Position numbers and translations under genes: made by a program. This document shows positions 54,140 through 63,720 of a DNA stretch of 64,000 nt, piece by piece (the first letter of the stretch is position 1; every line of letters starts with the position of its first letter). The notes beneath the pieces were generated by a model. It was not told the origin of the DNA. It ran no database searches and was given only the letters and a program-made list of their open reading frames with translations. This stretch comes from [Mycobacterium] stephanolepidis (lineage in GTDB: Bacteria > Actinomycetota > Actinomycetes > Mycobacteriales > Mycobacteriaceae), in assembly GCF_002356335.1 (NCBI RefSeq), contig NZ_AP018165.1, positions 4,402,001-4,466,000 on the forward strand, in the 5' to 3' direction.

Positions 54140-54604
54140 TCAAGCGTCCGAACCGTGAGGCGAGCCGACTTGGGGAGCGGCTCCGCAACAGGGACGCAGA
54201 GCCACACCGGCGGCGAGAAGGATTCTCCTGACCGCCGAGTATGGGGCTCCGGACGCGGTAGCCAGGTCACGGATGCTGGCGCCGGCTTCGTATCCGGCCG
54301 CGAGCTGCGCACGTTCGGGGCTCATCACGGGTGGCGGTTTGGGGCGCTGGTCACGCCGGCGTTCGATTTCGGTGGCGCCACCCCAAATCCCGTAGGGCTG
54401 GCCCGTCTGCAGCGCGTAGGTGAGACAGACCGCGGCAACGGGGCATCGACGGCAGATGCTTTTGGCTTGTTGTTCGCGCGTATGGCGTACGGATCTGAGC
54501 TCGCGATCGCACGGGAAGAACAGCTCTGGGTCTACTGAGGCGTGCCGACATCGGCCGTGCATTTGCCAATGCGCATCATGGACATCTGGCGGTGGTGATT
54601 GCAT
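54140..54604 (-). CDS. WhiB-family Fe-S regulator with C-terminal HTH extension
   Basis: 154 aa. The WhiB domain (residues 12-82) has the four cluster cysteines C19, C51, C54 and C60 (CRRCPVAAVC) and the turn GIWGG at 72-76, followed by basic ERRRDQRPK. Unlike most Wbl proteins, it has an extra domain, residues 93-135: ERAQLAAGYEAGASIRDLAT, then SGAPYSAVRRILLAAG, which reads as a helix-turn-helix. A nitric-oxide or redox-responsive DNA-binding regulator is likely. It diverges from the FGE gene, with an 18-bp palindrome between. Confidence 0.8.
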   Translation of the reverse strand: MQSPPPDVHDAHWQMHGRCRHASVDPELFFPCDRELRSVRHTREQQAKSICRRCPVAAVCLTYALQTGQPYGIWGGATEIERRRDQRPKPPPVMSPERAQLAAGYEAGASIRDLATASGAPYSAVRRILLAAGVALRPCCGAAPQVGSPHGSDA

Positions 54605-54699
54605 AACAAGCTTTCGTTCTCGATACGCCGGGCAATCAACGGTTGCCGCGTCCGGGCCACCAGCTGGTTGAGGCCCGATCTCTGAGCAGCGCCCAGCGC

Positions 54700-54717
54700 G
54701 GTCGGAGATCTCCGACC
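54700..54717. promoter_or_regulatory. Perfect 18-bp palindrome between whiB-type gene and FGE gene
   Basis: GGTCGGAGATCTCCGACC is a perfect palindrome in the 268-nt divergent region that otherwise shows no gene. Candidate operator for one or both neighbours. Confidence 0.45.
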
Positions 54718-54872
54718 TTCACCCTTGCGACGATAGGAAGCGACCGATTCGGTGCCATCATCCTTTTCGGGTGATCTTCCGGCGCAGACGATAACGCCGG
54801 GCGCGGGAAGCGACATGAGTCCCGGTGGGTAGGGTCGGCCATCTGCGACGTCTTAAGAAGGAGGACTCGCCG

Positions 54873-55766
54873 GTGGATCAGGTCAATAGGCCGCTGACTG
54901 CGTTGGTGGAATTACCGGGCGGGCCATTTTTCATGGGCTGCAACAACTTCTATCCGGAGGAACGGCCGGAACGCACCGCGTCGGTCGATGCTTTCGCCAT
55001 CGAGCGCCACCCGGTCACCAATGCTCAGTTCACCGATTTCATCGCCGAGACCGGTTACGTCACCGTGGCCGAGAAGACGCCCGACCCGGCGCAGTACCCG
55101 GGCGCCTCGCCCGACGATCTGGTCCCTGGCGCGATGGTGTTCCGGGCTACCGGCGGACCGGTGAACCTGCACGACTGGCAACAGTGGTGGGACTGGGTTC
55201 CCGGCGCCTGCTGGCGGCGGCCATTCGGGCCGGACAGCGATATCGACGACGTCCCAGATCATCCCGTCGTGCAGGTCGCCTACACCGATGCGGCGGCTTA
55301 CGCTCGCTGGGCGGGCAGGCGGCTGCCCACCGAGGCCGAGTGGGAATACGCCGCGCGCGGCGGCAGCGCGACGACTTATGCCTGGGGCGACGAGGTGTCA
55401 CCCGGGGGACAACTGATGGCCAATACGTGGCAGGGCAGATTCCCGTATCGCAGCGACGGCGCACTGGGCTGGCACGGCACGTCTCCCGTCGGCACGTTCC
55501 CGCCCAATGACTTTGGTCTTCTCGACATGATCGGCAATGTCTGGGAGTGGACGTCCACGCGCTTCGAACCGGGCGCCGAAGCTCCCACATCGTGCTGCAG
55601 TCCTTCGGAAAATCCCGACCCATCGGTGATACAGGCTCTCAAGGGAGGCTCGCATCTCTGCGCACCCGAGTACTGCCACCGCTACCGGCCGGCGGCGCGC
55701 TCGCCTCAGTCGCAGGACAGCGCGACCACCCACATCGGATTCCGCTGCGTGCAGAGCCGGTTATGA
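54873..55766 (+). CDS. Formylglycine-generating enzyme (sulfatase-modifying factor)
   Basis: 297 aa, SUMF1/EgtB-type fold. Signatures: GGPFFMGCNNFYPEERP, RLPTEAEWEYAARGG, MIGNVWEWTSTRFEPG and GGSHLCAPEYCHRYRPAAR, which carries the two active-site cysteines that bind copper and the substrate Cys. It oxidises the CxPxR cysteine of sulfatases to formylglycine. GTG 54873 is chosen because AAGGAGGA lies 8 nt upstream. A matching CSPTR sulfatase is encoded 1.5 kb downstream. Equivalent to Mtb Rv0712. Confidence 0.92.
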   Translation: MDQVNRPLTALVELPGGPFFMGCNNFYPEERPERTASVDAFAIERHPVTNAQFTDFIAETGYVTVAEKTPDPAQYPGASPDDLVPGAMVFRATGGPVNLHDWQQWWDWVPGACWRRPFGPDSDIDDVPDHPVVQVAYTDAAAYARWAGRRLPTEAEWEYAARGGSATTYAWGDEVSPGGQLMANTWQGRFPYRSDGALGWHGTSPVGTFPPNDFGLLDMIGNVWEWTSTRFEPGAEAPTSCCSPSENPDPSVIQALKGGSHLCAPEYCHRYRPAARSPQSQDSATTHIGFRCVQSRL

Positions 55767-55896
55767 TTCCTACCCGGAGACCGCGCCCACCGGCGCGCCC
55801 ATGATGGCGACAACAAGCGCGTACATGGTTCCGATGTCAGACTGATCCCGCGCTACGGCAACGTACGTGGTCGCATTGACTTGCCGGAGGAACTGT

Positions 55897-56700
55897 ATGA
55901 AACGTGATGTTCGAGCCCAACTCGACGTAGACATCTTGGCGCCGTCAACCTTGGAGTTCCAGATCGCCGTGTCGCCACTTCCCGGCGCCCAGGTGACGGA
56001 GACCATGTCGCTGGAGCTGAATGGACAACCGGTCGAGGCCCAGGAGGTCGCGGGCGAGCACGGCAACCGTATCCATCGGCTCTATGTGGGGCAGGGCAAC
56101 CTCCAAGTCACTTATGAGGCAACCATTCTCGGGCAGGCGGACGAAGTTCCGGTCGAGGCCGCAGATCTGTCGACGTACTTGCGCCCGAGCCGCTACGCCG
56201 AGGCTGACAAGTTCTACGGTTTCGCGGCAACCGAATTCGGTGAACACACCGAACCCGCGGTTCTGCTGGAGAAGGTCTCGTCCTGGGTCGGCTCACGGTT
56301 GACCTATTCACCGGGATCCAGCGATCCCATCGACGGTGCCGTCGATACCCTGCTGGCGGCCGCCGGAGTCTGCCGCGACTACGCACACCTGGTGGTGGCG
56401 TTGCTTCGAGCCGTGAAGGTGCCCGCCCGGTTGGTCGCGGTGTACGCGCCCGGCTGTGATCCGATGGACTTTCACGCCGTAGCTGAGGCCGTCGTCGACA
56501 ACCGTTGGCGCGTGGTGGACGCCACCTGCCTGGCGCCGCGACAAACGATGGTGCGCATCACCACAGGGCGCGACGCCGCTGATACGGCATTTCTCGACAA
56601 CCACGGCGGGCAGATCGTGTTGAACGGAACCTTCGTCTCCGCCGTGGTCGACGGTGAGTTACCTCAAGATCATGTCGATCAGCTCATCTCCCTGCGATGA
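55897..56700 (+). CDS. Transglutaminase-like cysteine protease-fold protein
   Basis: A 267-aa transglutaminase-like protein of the bacterial SmlA/arylamine type. The N-terminal beta domain is residues 1-115; the catalytic triad is Cys in AAGVCRDYAHLVVALL, His in PMDFHAVAEAVV and Asp in WRVVDATCLA. There is no signal peptide. ATG 55897 has GGAGGAAC 5 nt upstream. Likely a peptidase or amidase; substrate unknown. Between the FGE and sulfatase genes, on the same strand as both but separated from the sulfatase by csbD. Confidence 0.8.
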   Translation: MKRDVRAQLDVDILAPSTLEFQIAVSPLPGAQVTETMSLELNGQPVEAQEVAGEHGNRIHRLYVGQGNLQVTYEATILGQADEVPVEAADLSTYLRPSRYAEADKFYGFAATEFGEHTEPAVLLEKVSSWVGSRLTYSPGSSDPIDGAVDTLLAAAGVCRDYAHLVVALLRAVKVPARLVAVYAPGCDPMDFHAVAEAVVDNRWRVVDATCLAPRQTMVRITTGRDAADTAFLDNHGGQIVLNGTFVSAVVDGELPQDHVDQLISLR

Positions 56701-56719
56701 CCTCAGGGAGATGAGCTGA
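56679..56719. terminator. Bidirectional terminator between transglutaminase-like and csbD genes
   Basis: Perfect 16-bp stem 56679-56694 / 56704-56719 with a 9-nt loop; the transglutaminase stop codon lies in the loop. It ends 7 nt before the convergent csbD stop and can serve both transcripts. Confidence 0.8.
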
Positions 56720-56725
56720 CGACGG

Positions 56726-56938
56726 CTAGGAGTTCCCGGTCAACTTGTCCTTGACGGCGTCCACGCCTTCCTTGAGCTTGTCCGCGGCCTCGGTCAGCTT
56801 TTCCTTGACCGCGGCGATTCCCTGATCAAGCTGGCCTTCGGCCTTCAGATCCTCATCGCCGGTGGCAGCTCCAACGGCTTCCTTGGCGCGGCCCTTGAGG
56901 TCCTCGGCCGTGTTCTTTGCGTCGTCAGCAATTCCCAT
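56726..56938 (-). CDS. CsbD family stress protein
   Basis: 70 aa, highly charged helical CsbD-type protein: MGIADDAKNTAEDLKGRAKEA followed by GDEDLKAEGQLDQ, then Lys/Glu/Ala repeats. CsbD proteins are induced in general stress response and are of unknown mechanism. ATG 56938 with AAAGG upstream is chosen; an extension to 56995 is low-quality. It is divergent from the sulfatase across a 349-nt region with an operator-like cluster. Confidence 0.88.
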   Translation of the reverse strand: MGIADDAKNTAEDLKGRAKEAVGAATGDEDLKAEGQLDQGIAAVKEKLTEAADKLKEGVDAVKDKLTGNS

Positions 56939-57090
56939 GTGTTTCAAACCTTTCTGTATTCCGGCCGCAGCAGGAGCGGGCGGAAGGTTCATCACATCGA
57001 TCTCCGGCAGTTATCGTCAACGCCGCCTTCGACAGTACCCACGGATTCCCTCCGTTGTGATGAGTTCCTTCCACGGCACTGCCCCGAAGA

Positions 57091-57118
57091 ATCACCCGAA
57101 AAGGGTGATGCTCACCCT
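57091..57118. promoter_or_regulatory. Three-half-site GGGTGA cluster between csbD and sulfatase genes
   Basis: ATCACCC (57091-57097), GGGTGAT (57103-57109) and TCACCCT (57112-57118) form two overlapping palindromes, ATCACCC-N5-GGGTGAT and AGGGTGA-N3-TCACCCT. The rest of 56939-57287 holds no other gene. Confidence 0.45.
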
Positions 57119-57287
57119 CGCCCCTGTCATTAGCGTCGATGCAAGCATGTCTATTCATATATTCACGCCCATCTTTGCGATCACCCTCCGTTTCCGGATC
57201 TTGGCGAGACACAATGAATCACGTTGATGAATAGCGCCGCGGTGACGCCACTGCAGACCCAGATTCTTCGCTCCGAGAGGACTACTC

Positions 57288-59795
57288 ATGGAACCCACTA
57301 ATGGGGACACCGCCGAACCCACCGAGAACAACAAACGAGGAGGCCTCTCACGGCGTTCGATTCTGGGCGGTATCGCGGCCGCCGGTGTCGGTGCCGCCGC
57401 GGCGACCGCCGCGATCAAGGGGTTTGAGGGCACCGATCACGCGACAGGTGCCGGTACACCGGGCACCGGACCGACTAATGAGGACTTCCACGGGAAGATC
57501 GCCCTCGACGTGCGCGACTCCACACCCGACTGGACTCCGTATGAATTGAAGCGCGCGCCGGAGGGGGCGCCCAACATCCTGGTGGTGTTGTACGACGACA
57601 CCGGCCTGGCCGCCTGGTCGCCATTCGGCGGACGTATCAACATGCCGGTGATGCAGCGCCTCGCCGACAACGGGCTGCGGTACTCGCAATGGCACACCAC
57701 GGCGCTGTGTTCGCCGACGCGGTCCTGCCTGCTGACCGGCCGCAATCATCACGTGAACCGCTCGGCGTCGATCACCGAGGCCTCCAACGGATTTCCCGGT
57801 GCAGCGGGTCGGCTGCCCGCCGAGTGCGCCACCATCGGACAGGTGCTGCAGGACAACGGGTACAGCACGTTCTGGGTGGGCAAGAACCACAACGTGCCCG
57901 AAGAAGACATCGCCGGTGGCGGTAGCCGATCCGAGTGGCCCTTGCAGAAGGGCTTCGACCGCTACTACGGCTTCCTGGGCGGCGAGACCAACAACTGGTA
58001 CCCCGACCTGGTGGAGGACAACCGGTTCATCGAGCCGCCGTACACCCCTGAAGAGGGCTATCACCTATCCAAAGACCTTGCCGATCAGGCTCTTCGAATG
58101 CTGCGGGATCAGCGGGCCACCAACCCGTCCAAGCCCTGGTATCTGTGGTTCTGCCCCGGCGCCAACCACGCTCCCCATCACAGCCCCGCCGAGTACACCG
58201 AGAAGTACAAGGGCAAGTTCGATGACGGCTACGAGGCCTACCGCGAATGGGTGCTGGCTCGCATGATCGAGAAGGGTGTCATCCCGAAGGACACCAAGCT
58301 CACCCCGCTCAACCCGATGCCCGCAGAGGTGGCCAACGAGGCAGACTCCGTGCGGCCGTGGAACACCTTGAATCCCGACGAGAAGCGCCTCTTCTCCCGG
58401 ATGGCCGAGGTGTATGCCGGGTTCTCCGAGTACACCGATGCCCAAGTCGGCCGGATCGTCGACTATTTGGAACAGACCGGCCAGCTGGACAACACCATCG
58501 TGTTCTATTGCGCGGACAACGGCGCCTCCGGCGAGGGCTCCCCCAACGGCTCGGTGAACGAGAACAAATTCTTCAACGGCTATCCCGATGAGCTGTCGGA
58601 GAACATGCAGTACCTGGACAAGCTGGGCAGCCCCGATACCTACAACCATTACCCCACCGGGTGGGCGGTGGCCTTCTCCACGCCATTCCAGATGTTCAAG
58701 CGCTACTCACAGTTCTCGGGCGGTACGTGCGATCCGCTGGTGATCCACTGGCCCAAGGGCATCAAGGACAAGGGCCAGGTGCGCCACCAGTACCACCACG
58801 TCACCGATATCGTGCCGACCATCCTCGACGTGACGGGCCTGCAGATGCCGGAGACCTACCGCGGCGTCACGCAGTATCCGATGAACGGTGTCTCGATGCG
58901 GTACAGCTTCGAGAAGGCCGATGCCCCCACCACCAAGAAGCGGCAGTACTACGCAATGCTGGGTACCCGCGGGATCTGGGAGGACGGCTGGAAGGCCGCG
59001 GCGCTGCACGCACCGATCAGCGGCAAAGGCCATTTCGACCAGGACAAGTGGGAGCTGTATCACGTCGACGAAGACCGCTCCGAGTCAACGAATTTGGCCG
59101 ATAAGTACCCCGACAAGCTCAAGGGGCTGATCGCGGCGTGGTTCGACGAGGCAGACAAGAACTTCGTGCTGCCCCTCGACGACCGGTCCGCCACCGAGTT
59201 GCTCACGATCGAGCGGCCGTCGACCGAGCCCAAACGCAACCGCTACATCTACTACCCCGACACCGCACCCGTGCCCGAGGGCGTGGCGGTCAGCATCCGC
59301 GGCCGGTCGTACAAGATCATCGCCGACGTGAAGACCACGAAGGATTCACAGGGCGTGATCTTCGCGCACGGTTCGCGATTCGGCGGGCATGCCCTTTTCC
59401 TCAAGGACGGAAAGCTCCACTACGTCTACAACTTTCTGGGGCTCAAGCCGGAGCAGGTGTTCGTCTCACCGCCGGTGGCTCCCGGGAAACGCACCCTGGG
59501 TATGGAATTCGTCCGCAAGGACAAGGGACAGTACGGCGAATCACTTGGCACGACAACGCTGTTCATCGACGGTAAGCCAGTTGCCAACGGCCCGATGCGG
59601 GCCCAGATCGGCAAGTTCACCCTGGCGGGCGACGGTCTGTGTGTCGGCTTCGACAGTGGAGACAACGTGTCGCAGCTGTACGCCCATCCCGGGACGTTCA
59701 CCGGGGGAACCATCAAGGGTGTCGCGATCGACGTCAGCGAGGAAACGTTCATCGACCTGGAGAAGGAAGCACAGGCTGCCTGGGCGCGAGACTGA
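57288..59795 (+). CDS. Tat-exported type I arylsulfatase
   Basis: 835 aa. The twin-arginine signal GLSRRSILGGIAAAGVGAAA comes first; the mature enzyme starts around residue 60. The sulfatase motif is C141-S-P-T-R145 in TTALCSPTRSCLLTG, the site for formylglycine; metal ligands include NILVVLYDDTGLAAW and a CADNGASGEG segment. Residues about 620-835 form a C-terminal beta-sandwich of LamG type. Related to Mtb AtsA (Rv0711), which also pairs with an FGE gene. Tat export fits the need for cytoplasmic FGE to act before export. Hydrolyses sulfate esters outside the cell membrane. Confidence 0.92.
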   Translation: MEPTNGDTAEPTENNKRGGLSRRSILGGIAAAGVGAAAATAAIKGFEGTDHATGAGTPGTGPTNEDFHGKIALDVRDSTPDWTPYELKRAPEGAPNILVVLYDDTGLAAWSPFGGRINMPVMQRLADNGLRYSQWHTTALCSPTRSCLLTGRNHHVNRSASITEASNGFPGAAGRLPAECATIGQVLQDNGYSTFWVGKNHNVPEEDIAGGGSRSEWPLQKGFDRYYGFLGGETNNWYPDLVEDNRFIEPPYTPEEGYHLSKDLADQALRMLRDQRATNPSKPWYLWFCPGANHAPHHSPAEYTEKYKGKFDDGYEAYREWVLARMIEKGVIPKDTKLTPLNPMPAEVANEADSVRPWNTLNPDEKRLFSRMAEVYAGFSEYTDAQVGRIVDYLEQTGQLDNTIVFYCADNGASGEGSPNGSVNENKFFNGYPDELSENMQYLDKLGSPDTYNHYPTGWAVAFSTPFQMFKRYSQFSGGTCDPLVIHWPKGIKDKGQVRHQYHHVTDIVPTILDVTGLQMPETYRGVTQYPMNGVSMRYSFEKADAPTTKKRQYYAMLGTRGIWEDGWKAAALHAPISGKGHFDQDKWELYHVDEDRSESTNLADKYPDKLKGLIAAWFDEADKNFVLPLDDRSATELLTIERPSTEPKRNRYIYYPDTAPVPEGVAVSIRGRSYKIIADVKTTKDSQGVIFAHGSRFGGHALFLKDGKLHYVYNFLGLKPEQVFVSPPVAPGKRTLGMEFVRKDKGQYGESLGTTTLFIDGKPVANGPMRAQIGKFTLAGDGLCVGFDSGDNVSQLYAHPGTFTGGTIKGVAIDVSEETFIDLEKEAQAAWARD

Positions 59796-59922
59796 GCTCG
59801 CACGCGGGGTGAAATGCCGCCGGGCGCGGGCGGGCCATCGGGAAGCTGGTCCGTCCGAGCCCGGCGGCTCCATCCGTCGATAATCGATGTGCGAACCCGA
59901 TATCAGCACGCGGAGGGGCCAG

Positions 59923-60378
59923 ATGACTCGTAACCCTGACATCTGTGATCGGCCGCACCCCGGTGTGGGCTGCTTCGTCGTAAGAGACGGCCGGTTTCTG
60001 ATGGGCCGGCGCCGTGGTGCCCATGGGGCAGGCACGTGGTCCGTACCAGGTGGCTGGATCGAGCGGGGCGAGAGCCCGGAATCGGCAGCGGTACGCGAAG
60101 TCTGGGAAGAAACCGGCATGAGAATCACCGATGCGCATGCCGTCGGTGCGACGACAACTGTCCATCCTGAAGGTTTGTGTTCTCTGACGGTCTGGGTCGT
60201 TTCGCGTTGGGAATCCGGTGAACCGATCTGCGTGGAACCTGACAAATTCGTTGAACAGCGCTGGTGCGTATTGGAAGAAGGCCTGCCCACACCGCTATTC
60301 GGCGTATGGACTGATCTATTGACCTCGCCCACCTACGCGCGTCTACGCGAGCTGTTGGTCGCCAACCCGTATGCATGA
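59923..60378 (+). CDS. Nudix hydrolase
   Basis: 151 aa. The Nudix box is complete: GGWIERGESPESAAVREVWEETGM, with all Glu ligands for the metal. The N-terminal part GVGCFVVRDGRFLMGRRRG is typical of MutT-like or ADP-ribose pyrophosphatase-like members. ATG 59923 with GGAGGGG upstream. Cytoplasmic nucleotide housekeeping is probable; substrate unknown. Confidence 0.9.
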   Translation: MTRNPDICDRPHPGVGCFVVRDGRFLMGRRRGAHGAGTWSVPGGWIERGESPESAAVREVWEETGMRITDAHAVGATTTVHPEGLCSLTVWVVSRWESGEPICVEPDKFVEQRWCVLEEGLPTPLFGVWTDLLTSPTYARLRELLVANPYA

Positions 60379-60511
60379 CAGCGCCAAAGTACAGGCTGCT
60401 CAAACTCACAACGAGTTGACTAACTCCCGGATACAGTCAAATCTTCACCGCGACTTCGCTTAGCGGCCAAACCAACTCCCCTCATTTGTTCGATCGTCGC
60501 TATCTACTTCC

Positions 60512-62821
60512 GTGATCCGATTGCGCAACTTCTTGATTCCGAGTGGTTTGGAGTATCCGGTGGTCGACTGTGGCACCTTGCTATTGCGGACGAGCGCTGG
60601 AGCGCTGCTGATTACGGCAGGATGCCTGGTAGGTGCGAGTGCGGCGCAGGCCGCACCGTCCGGTGACGGGGCCGGAGCTCATGGGGCAGAGTCGGCCGGT
60701 GCGGCGAAATCCGTTTCCGGCGCTAAGTCTTGGGGTGAATCCACTGCTCCCGCCGGGACTTCCACAGCCACAGAATCCGCCAACACCAAGTCCTCCAAGG
60801 AATCACAACGCTCGGTCGCCCCTTGCAATCCGCGCGATGCAGCAGATTCATCCAGCACAGCGAGCCCCGGCAGCTCTGCCACGTCGCAGCAGAAGTCCGG
60901 TAGTGCCTCGTCGTCTGGGAATGCCGCAGCCACAAGCGATAAACCCGATAACGCACACGCACCGCGGACCAACACTCTCACCAGCGCGAAACCAAGTACC
61001 GCGGGCGCAACCGCCGGGACCACACCAGCCGACGACTCCAAGTCGCCCACGCAGACTCTGTCAGGTCTCGACACAACGATCAGCGATCCGAAAGCAATTG
61101 AGGCGCAACTTCCTCGAATCAAGATCGCCGTACCGGATTCGCTTCCCTCCGCCGCTGGCGTCCCCAGCACACAGACACCGCAGGCGGGCAAAAGGACTTC
61201 CGCCCGAGACACTGATCCTGCCGTCACTGCGCCACGTCACACCGCAGCGGATAGCGAGCCGGCCAACAAGACCACTTCCACGGTCAGCATCACCCGAAGC
61301 GCGCCGACAGCAACCCTCACCGATACGGTCGCACCACAGCACCTGGCAACACTGGAGTTGCCACGACGCCAGTCAGCCCCAGCCGAAGTAGCACTGGCAC
61401 CAATGGCTTTAGCGCCACAGGCCTCCGTCGCCACGGCGGTGGCGCCTGCCCTCCCCGCGCCGGTCGCCCCACTTGCACCCCCGGCGCCCGCGCCCGTTCC
61501 GGTGCCAGTCAATCCACCGGCGCCCACCGGTGGAACCAGCTCCGTCACGTCGACCTCTGTCAACACCCGCAAGCGCGGTGAGAGCGCCGGCGACACCGTG
61601 ACCCAGGAACCTGTGAACAAGGTGCTGGTGATCGGTGTTGACGGCACCAACATGAGCAAGATTCTTGATGCGCAGACACCCAACTTCCACGAGTTGATGC
61701 AAGAGGGCACCACTGGCGTGTCAAGTATCGCCGGGCACACCACCATCTCCGCAGACTCGTGGACGACGATCCTGACCGGCGTATGGGACACCAAACATGG
61801 GGTGACCAACAACGGCATCACCAACGACTTCACCCGGTTCCCCTCCGTGTACACCCAGATCGAAAGGGCCAAACCGGAACTCAAAACCGCATCGATAGCA
61901 GACTGGAACGTGCTGGAGAAGATTGCGCAGGGCGGTATCGGCGCCGACCAGGTTGTCCGCACGCCCGCTATCGCCGGTGACGACTCCGAAAGCCAACTCG
62001 ACGCGCAGACCACTGCCCATGTCGCCACGTCAATCCAGAAAGACGGCCCCGACTTTCTCTTCACCCACCTAGACCAGGTGGACCACGCCGGCCACCTCTA
62101 CGGCGGCGGGTCTCAGCAATACATCGACGCACTCGAGCACACAGACGCCAACGTCGGCACCATCATGGACGCGGTCCGAGCCCGAGAAGCGGCGACCGGC
62201 GAGAAGTGGACGGTGCTGGTGGTGACCGATCACGGACACCGTCCGGAGTTGGGTATCGGGCATGGATTCCAGTCTCCCAACGAGACATCCACCTTTGTGA
62301 TCGCTCGCGGCCCCAGCTTCACACCCGGCCAGATCAACCCGGCGTTCGGGATCGACGACATCACCCCGACCGCCCTGGGGCTACTCGGAGTGTCGTCGCT
62401 TCCCGACTCGGACGGCACCGATCTGCGGTCCCTCGCCGACCATGCCAGTACCCCAACCAACCGCAAGACAGCGATCAGCGACATGGTCAATGCCAATCAT
62501 TATCCAGACCTGCTCACCCGGCTGCGGCTCGGAATCCGTTCGGTGATCAGCCTTCCCGCCGGTCCGCTGCTCGACGGAATCGTCGATGGCGTCAACGGCA
62601 TACGGCAGCAGCTTGATGCGGTGGGCTCCTCCGGAGTGCCCGTGTTCTCACAACTGGCCAGCGCCACAAGTTGGGCATTGGGGGCGTTCAATCAAGGACT
62701 CACGGTGGTGACCAATACGGTCGTCACCGTGGTCAACCGTCTCACCGGCGCGGGAGTCGTCGATGCGGCGCCCGGTGACAACGACCGCAGCCTGCCCCAG
62801 CAGGTGCTGCCGGCCCTGTAA
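60512..62821 (+). CDS. Exported phosphodiesterase/nucleotide pyrophosphatase-like protein with long low-complexity N-region
   Basis: 769 aa. Signal peptide to about residue 48 (LLITAGCLVGASAAQA), then 310 residues of Ala/Thr/Pro/Ser-rich sequence, then an alkaline-phosphatase-superfamily domain (370-640). The domain has VIGVDGTNMSKILD (metal Asp), nucleophile Thr in GHTTISADSWTTILTG, DQVDHAGH and VVTDHGHRPELGIGHG (metal His/Asp). A C-terminal hydrophobic region without a clear motif follows. GTG start. Likely an envelope-anchored enzyme on phosphodiester or sulfate-like substrates. Confidence 0.8.
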   Translation: MIRLRNFLIPSGLEYPVVDCGTLLLRTSAGALLITAGCLVGASAAQAAPSGDGAGAHGAESAGAAKSVSGAKSWGESTAPAGTSTATESANTKSSKESQRSVAPCNPRDAADSSSTASPGSSATSQQKSGSASSSGNAAATSDKPDNAHAPRTNTLTSAKPSTAGATAGTTPADDSKSPTQTLSGLDTTISDPKAIEAQLPRIKIAVPDSLPSAAGVPSTQTPQAGKRTSARDTDPAVTAPRHTAADSEPANKTTSTVSITRSAPTATLTDTVAPQHLATLELPRRQSAPAEVALAPMALAPQASVATAVAPALPAPVAPLAPPAPAPVPVPVNPPAPTGGTSSVTSTSVNTRKRGESAGDTVTQEPVNKVLVIGVDGTNMSKILDAQTPNFHELMQEGTTGVSSIAGHTTISADSWTTILTGVWDTKHGVTNNGITNDFTRFPSVYTQIERAKPELKTASIADWNVLEKIAQGGIGADQVVRTPAIAGDDSESQLDAQTTAHVATSIQKDGPDFLFTHLDQVDHAGHLYGGGSQQYIDALEHTDANVGTIMDAVRAREAATGEKWTVLVVTDHGHRPELGIGHGFQSPNETSTFVIARGPSFTPGQINPAFGIDDITPTALGLLGVSSLPDSDGTDLRSLADHASTPTNRKTAISDMVNANHYPDLLTRLRLGIRSVISLPAGPLLDGIVDGVNGIRQQLDAVGSSGVPVFSQLASATSWALGAFNQGLTVVTNTVVTVVNRLTGAGVVDAAPGDNDRSLPQQVLPAL

Positions 62822-62841
62822 CCAGGTTTTGCACCACAGCG

Positions 62842-63681
62842 TCAGTGCGGCGCAATGCCGATCGCCTCACGGCGGTTCGATACCTGCAGTTTCTGGTAGA
62901 TGGAACGCTGATGTGTCTTCAGGGTGTTGACCGAAACCGACAGCTTCGCGGCGATCTCCGCCGCAGTCATCGGAGTCCGCAAGTATGCCAACACTTCTCG
63001 CTCCCGTGAGGTGAGTGATGCGGCAGGGTTATCCGATGCACCCGTCTCGCAGGACAATAGACACTCGGCGAGGAAATCCGGATACGCGGTCCGTGAGCTG
63101 TGCGCCCCCAACAGATCACGACACGACTGACCGGCGTTGTCCAGGAACGGGTAGCGCACAGATTCCGGGGCCGCCAATGCGAGCGACTCCTCCAGCAGTT
63201 GGTGAGCCCGATCATTATCGCCGCTATCCCACGTCAGCAACGCGCCCACCAGAGCTGCGTAGGCACGCGTGTATGAAGGTACTGACTCGCCACGTGCATT
63301 GTCGGCCAGGGACTCTGCGAGGTCGATGTCCCCGAGCCGTCGGCATACGCCCGCCACCATCACAGAGGCTGTCGGCAATGGCGTCACATCGAGGAGCCTC
63401 GCCGCCAGCTGTAACGCCTCGCGCGTGTGCCCCCGAATCTCGGCGATCCTCGCTAGTGCGGCTGCACGGAAACTGCCTATCGGGACGGCCCTGTTCTCGT
63501 CTTCGCCGATGCGCATGGCCACCGCCTCCAGCTGCGGGAGGGACCAATCGCACCCCTGGTTCCCCAGTGCTGCAGCACTGAACACCAACATCATGCGCCC
63601 GATATCCGGGTAACCATCCCCTACCGCAGCATCCACCACGGTGAAATCCTCGAGCGCCCCCGCCAGATCGCCCTGCCACAT
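62842..63681 (-). pseudogene. LuxR-family regulator, C-terminal part after an amber stop
   Basis: About 280 residues with TPR-like helices (EALQLAARLLDVTPLP and QLLEESLALAAPE) and a C-terminal LuxR DNA-binding helix-turn-helix (SREREVLAYLRTPMTAAEI and VSVNTLKTHQRSIYQKL). The frame is identical to the fragment at 63721, with only a TAG at 63721-63723 between, and sequence is continuous across it. An ATG at 63681 could restart translation, so a shortened DNA-binding protein is possible. Confidence 0.7.
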
Positions 63682-63720
63682 CTGTATGAATCCCGTTGTA
63701 AAACAGGATATCCCGCCGCC

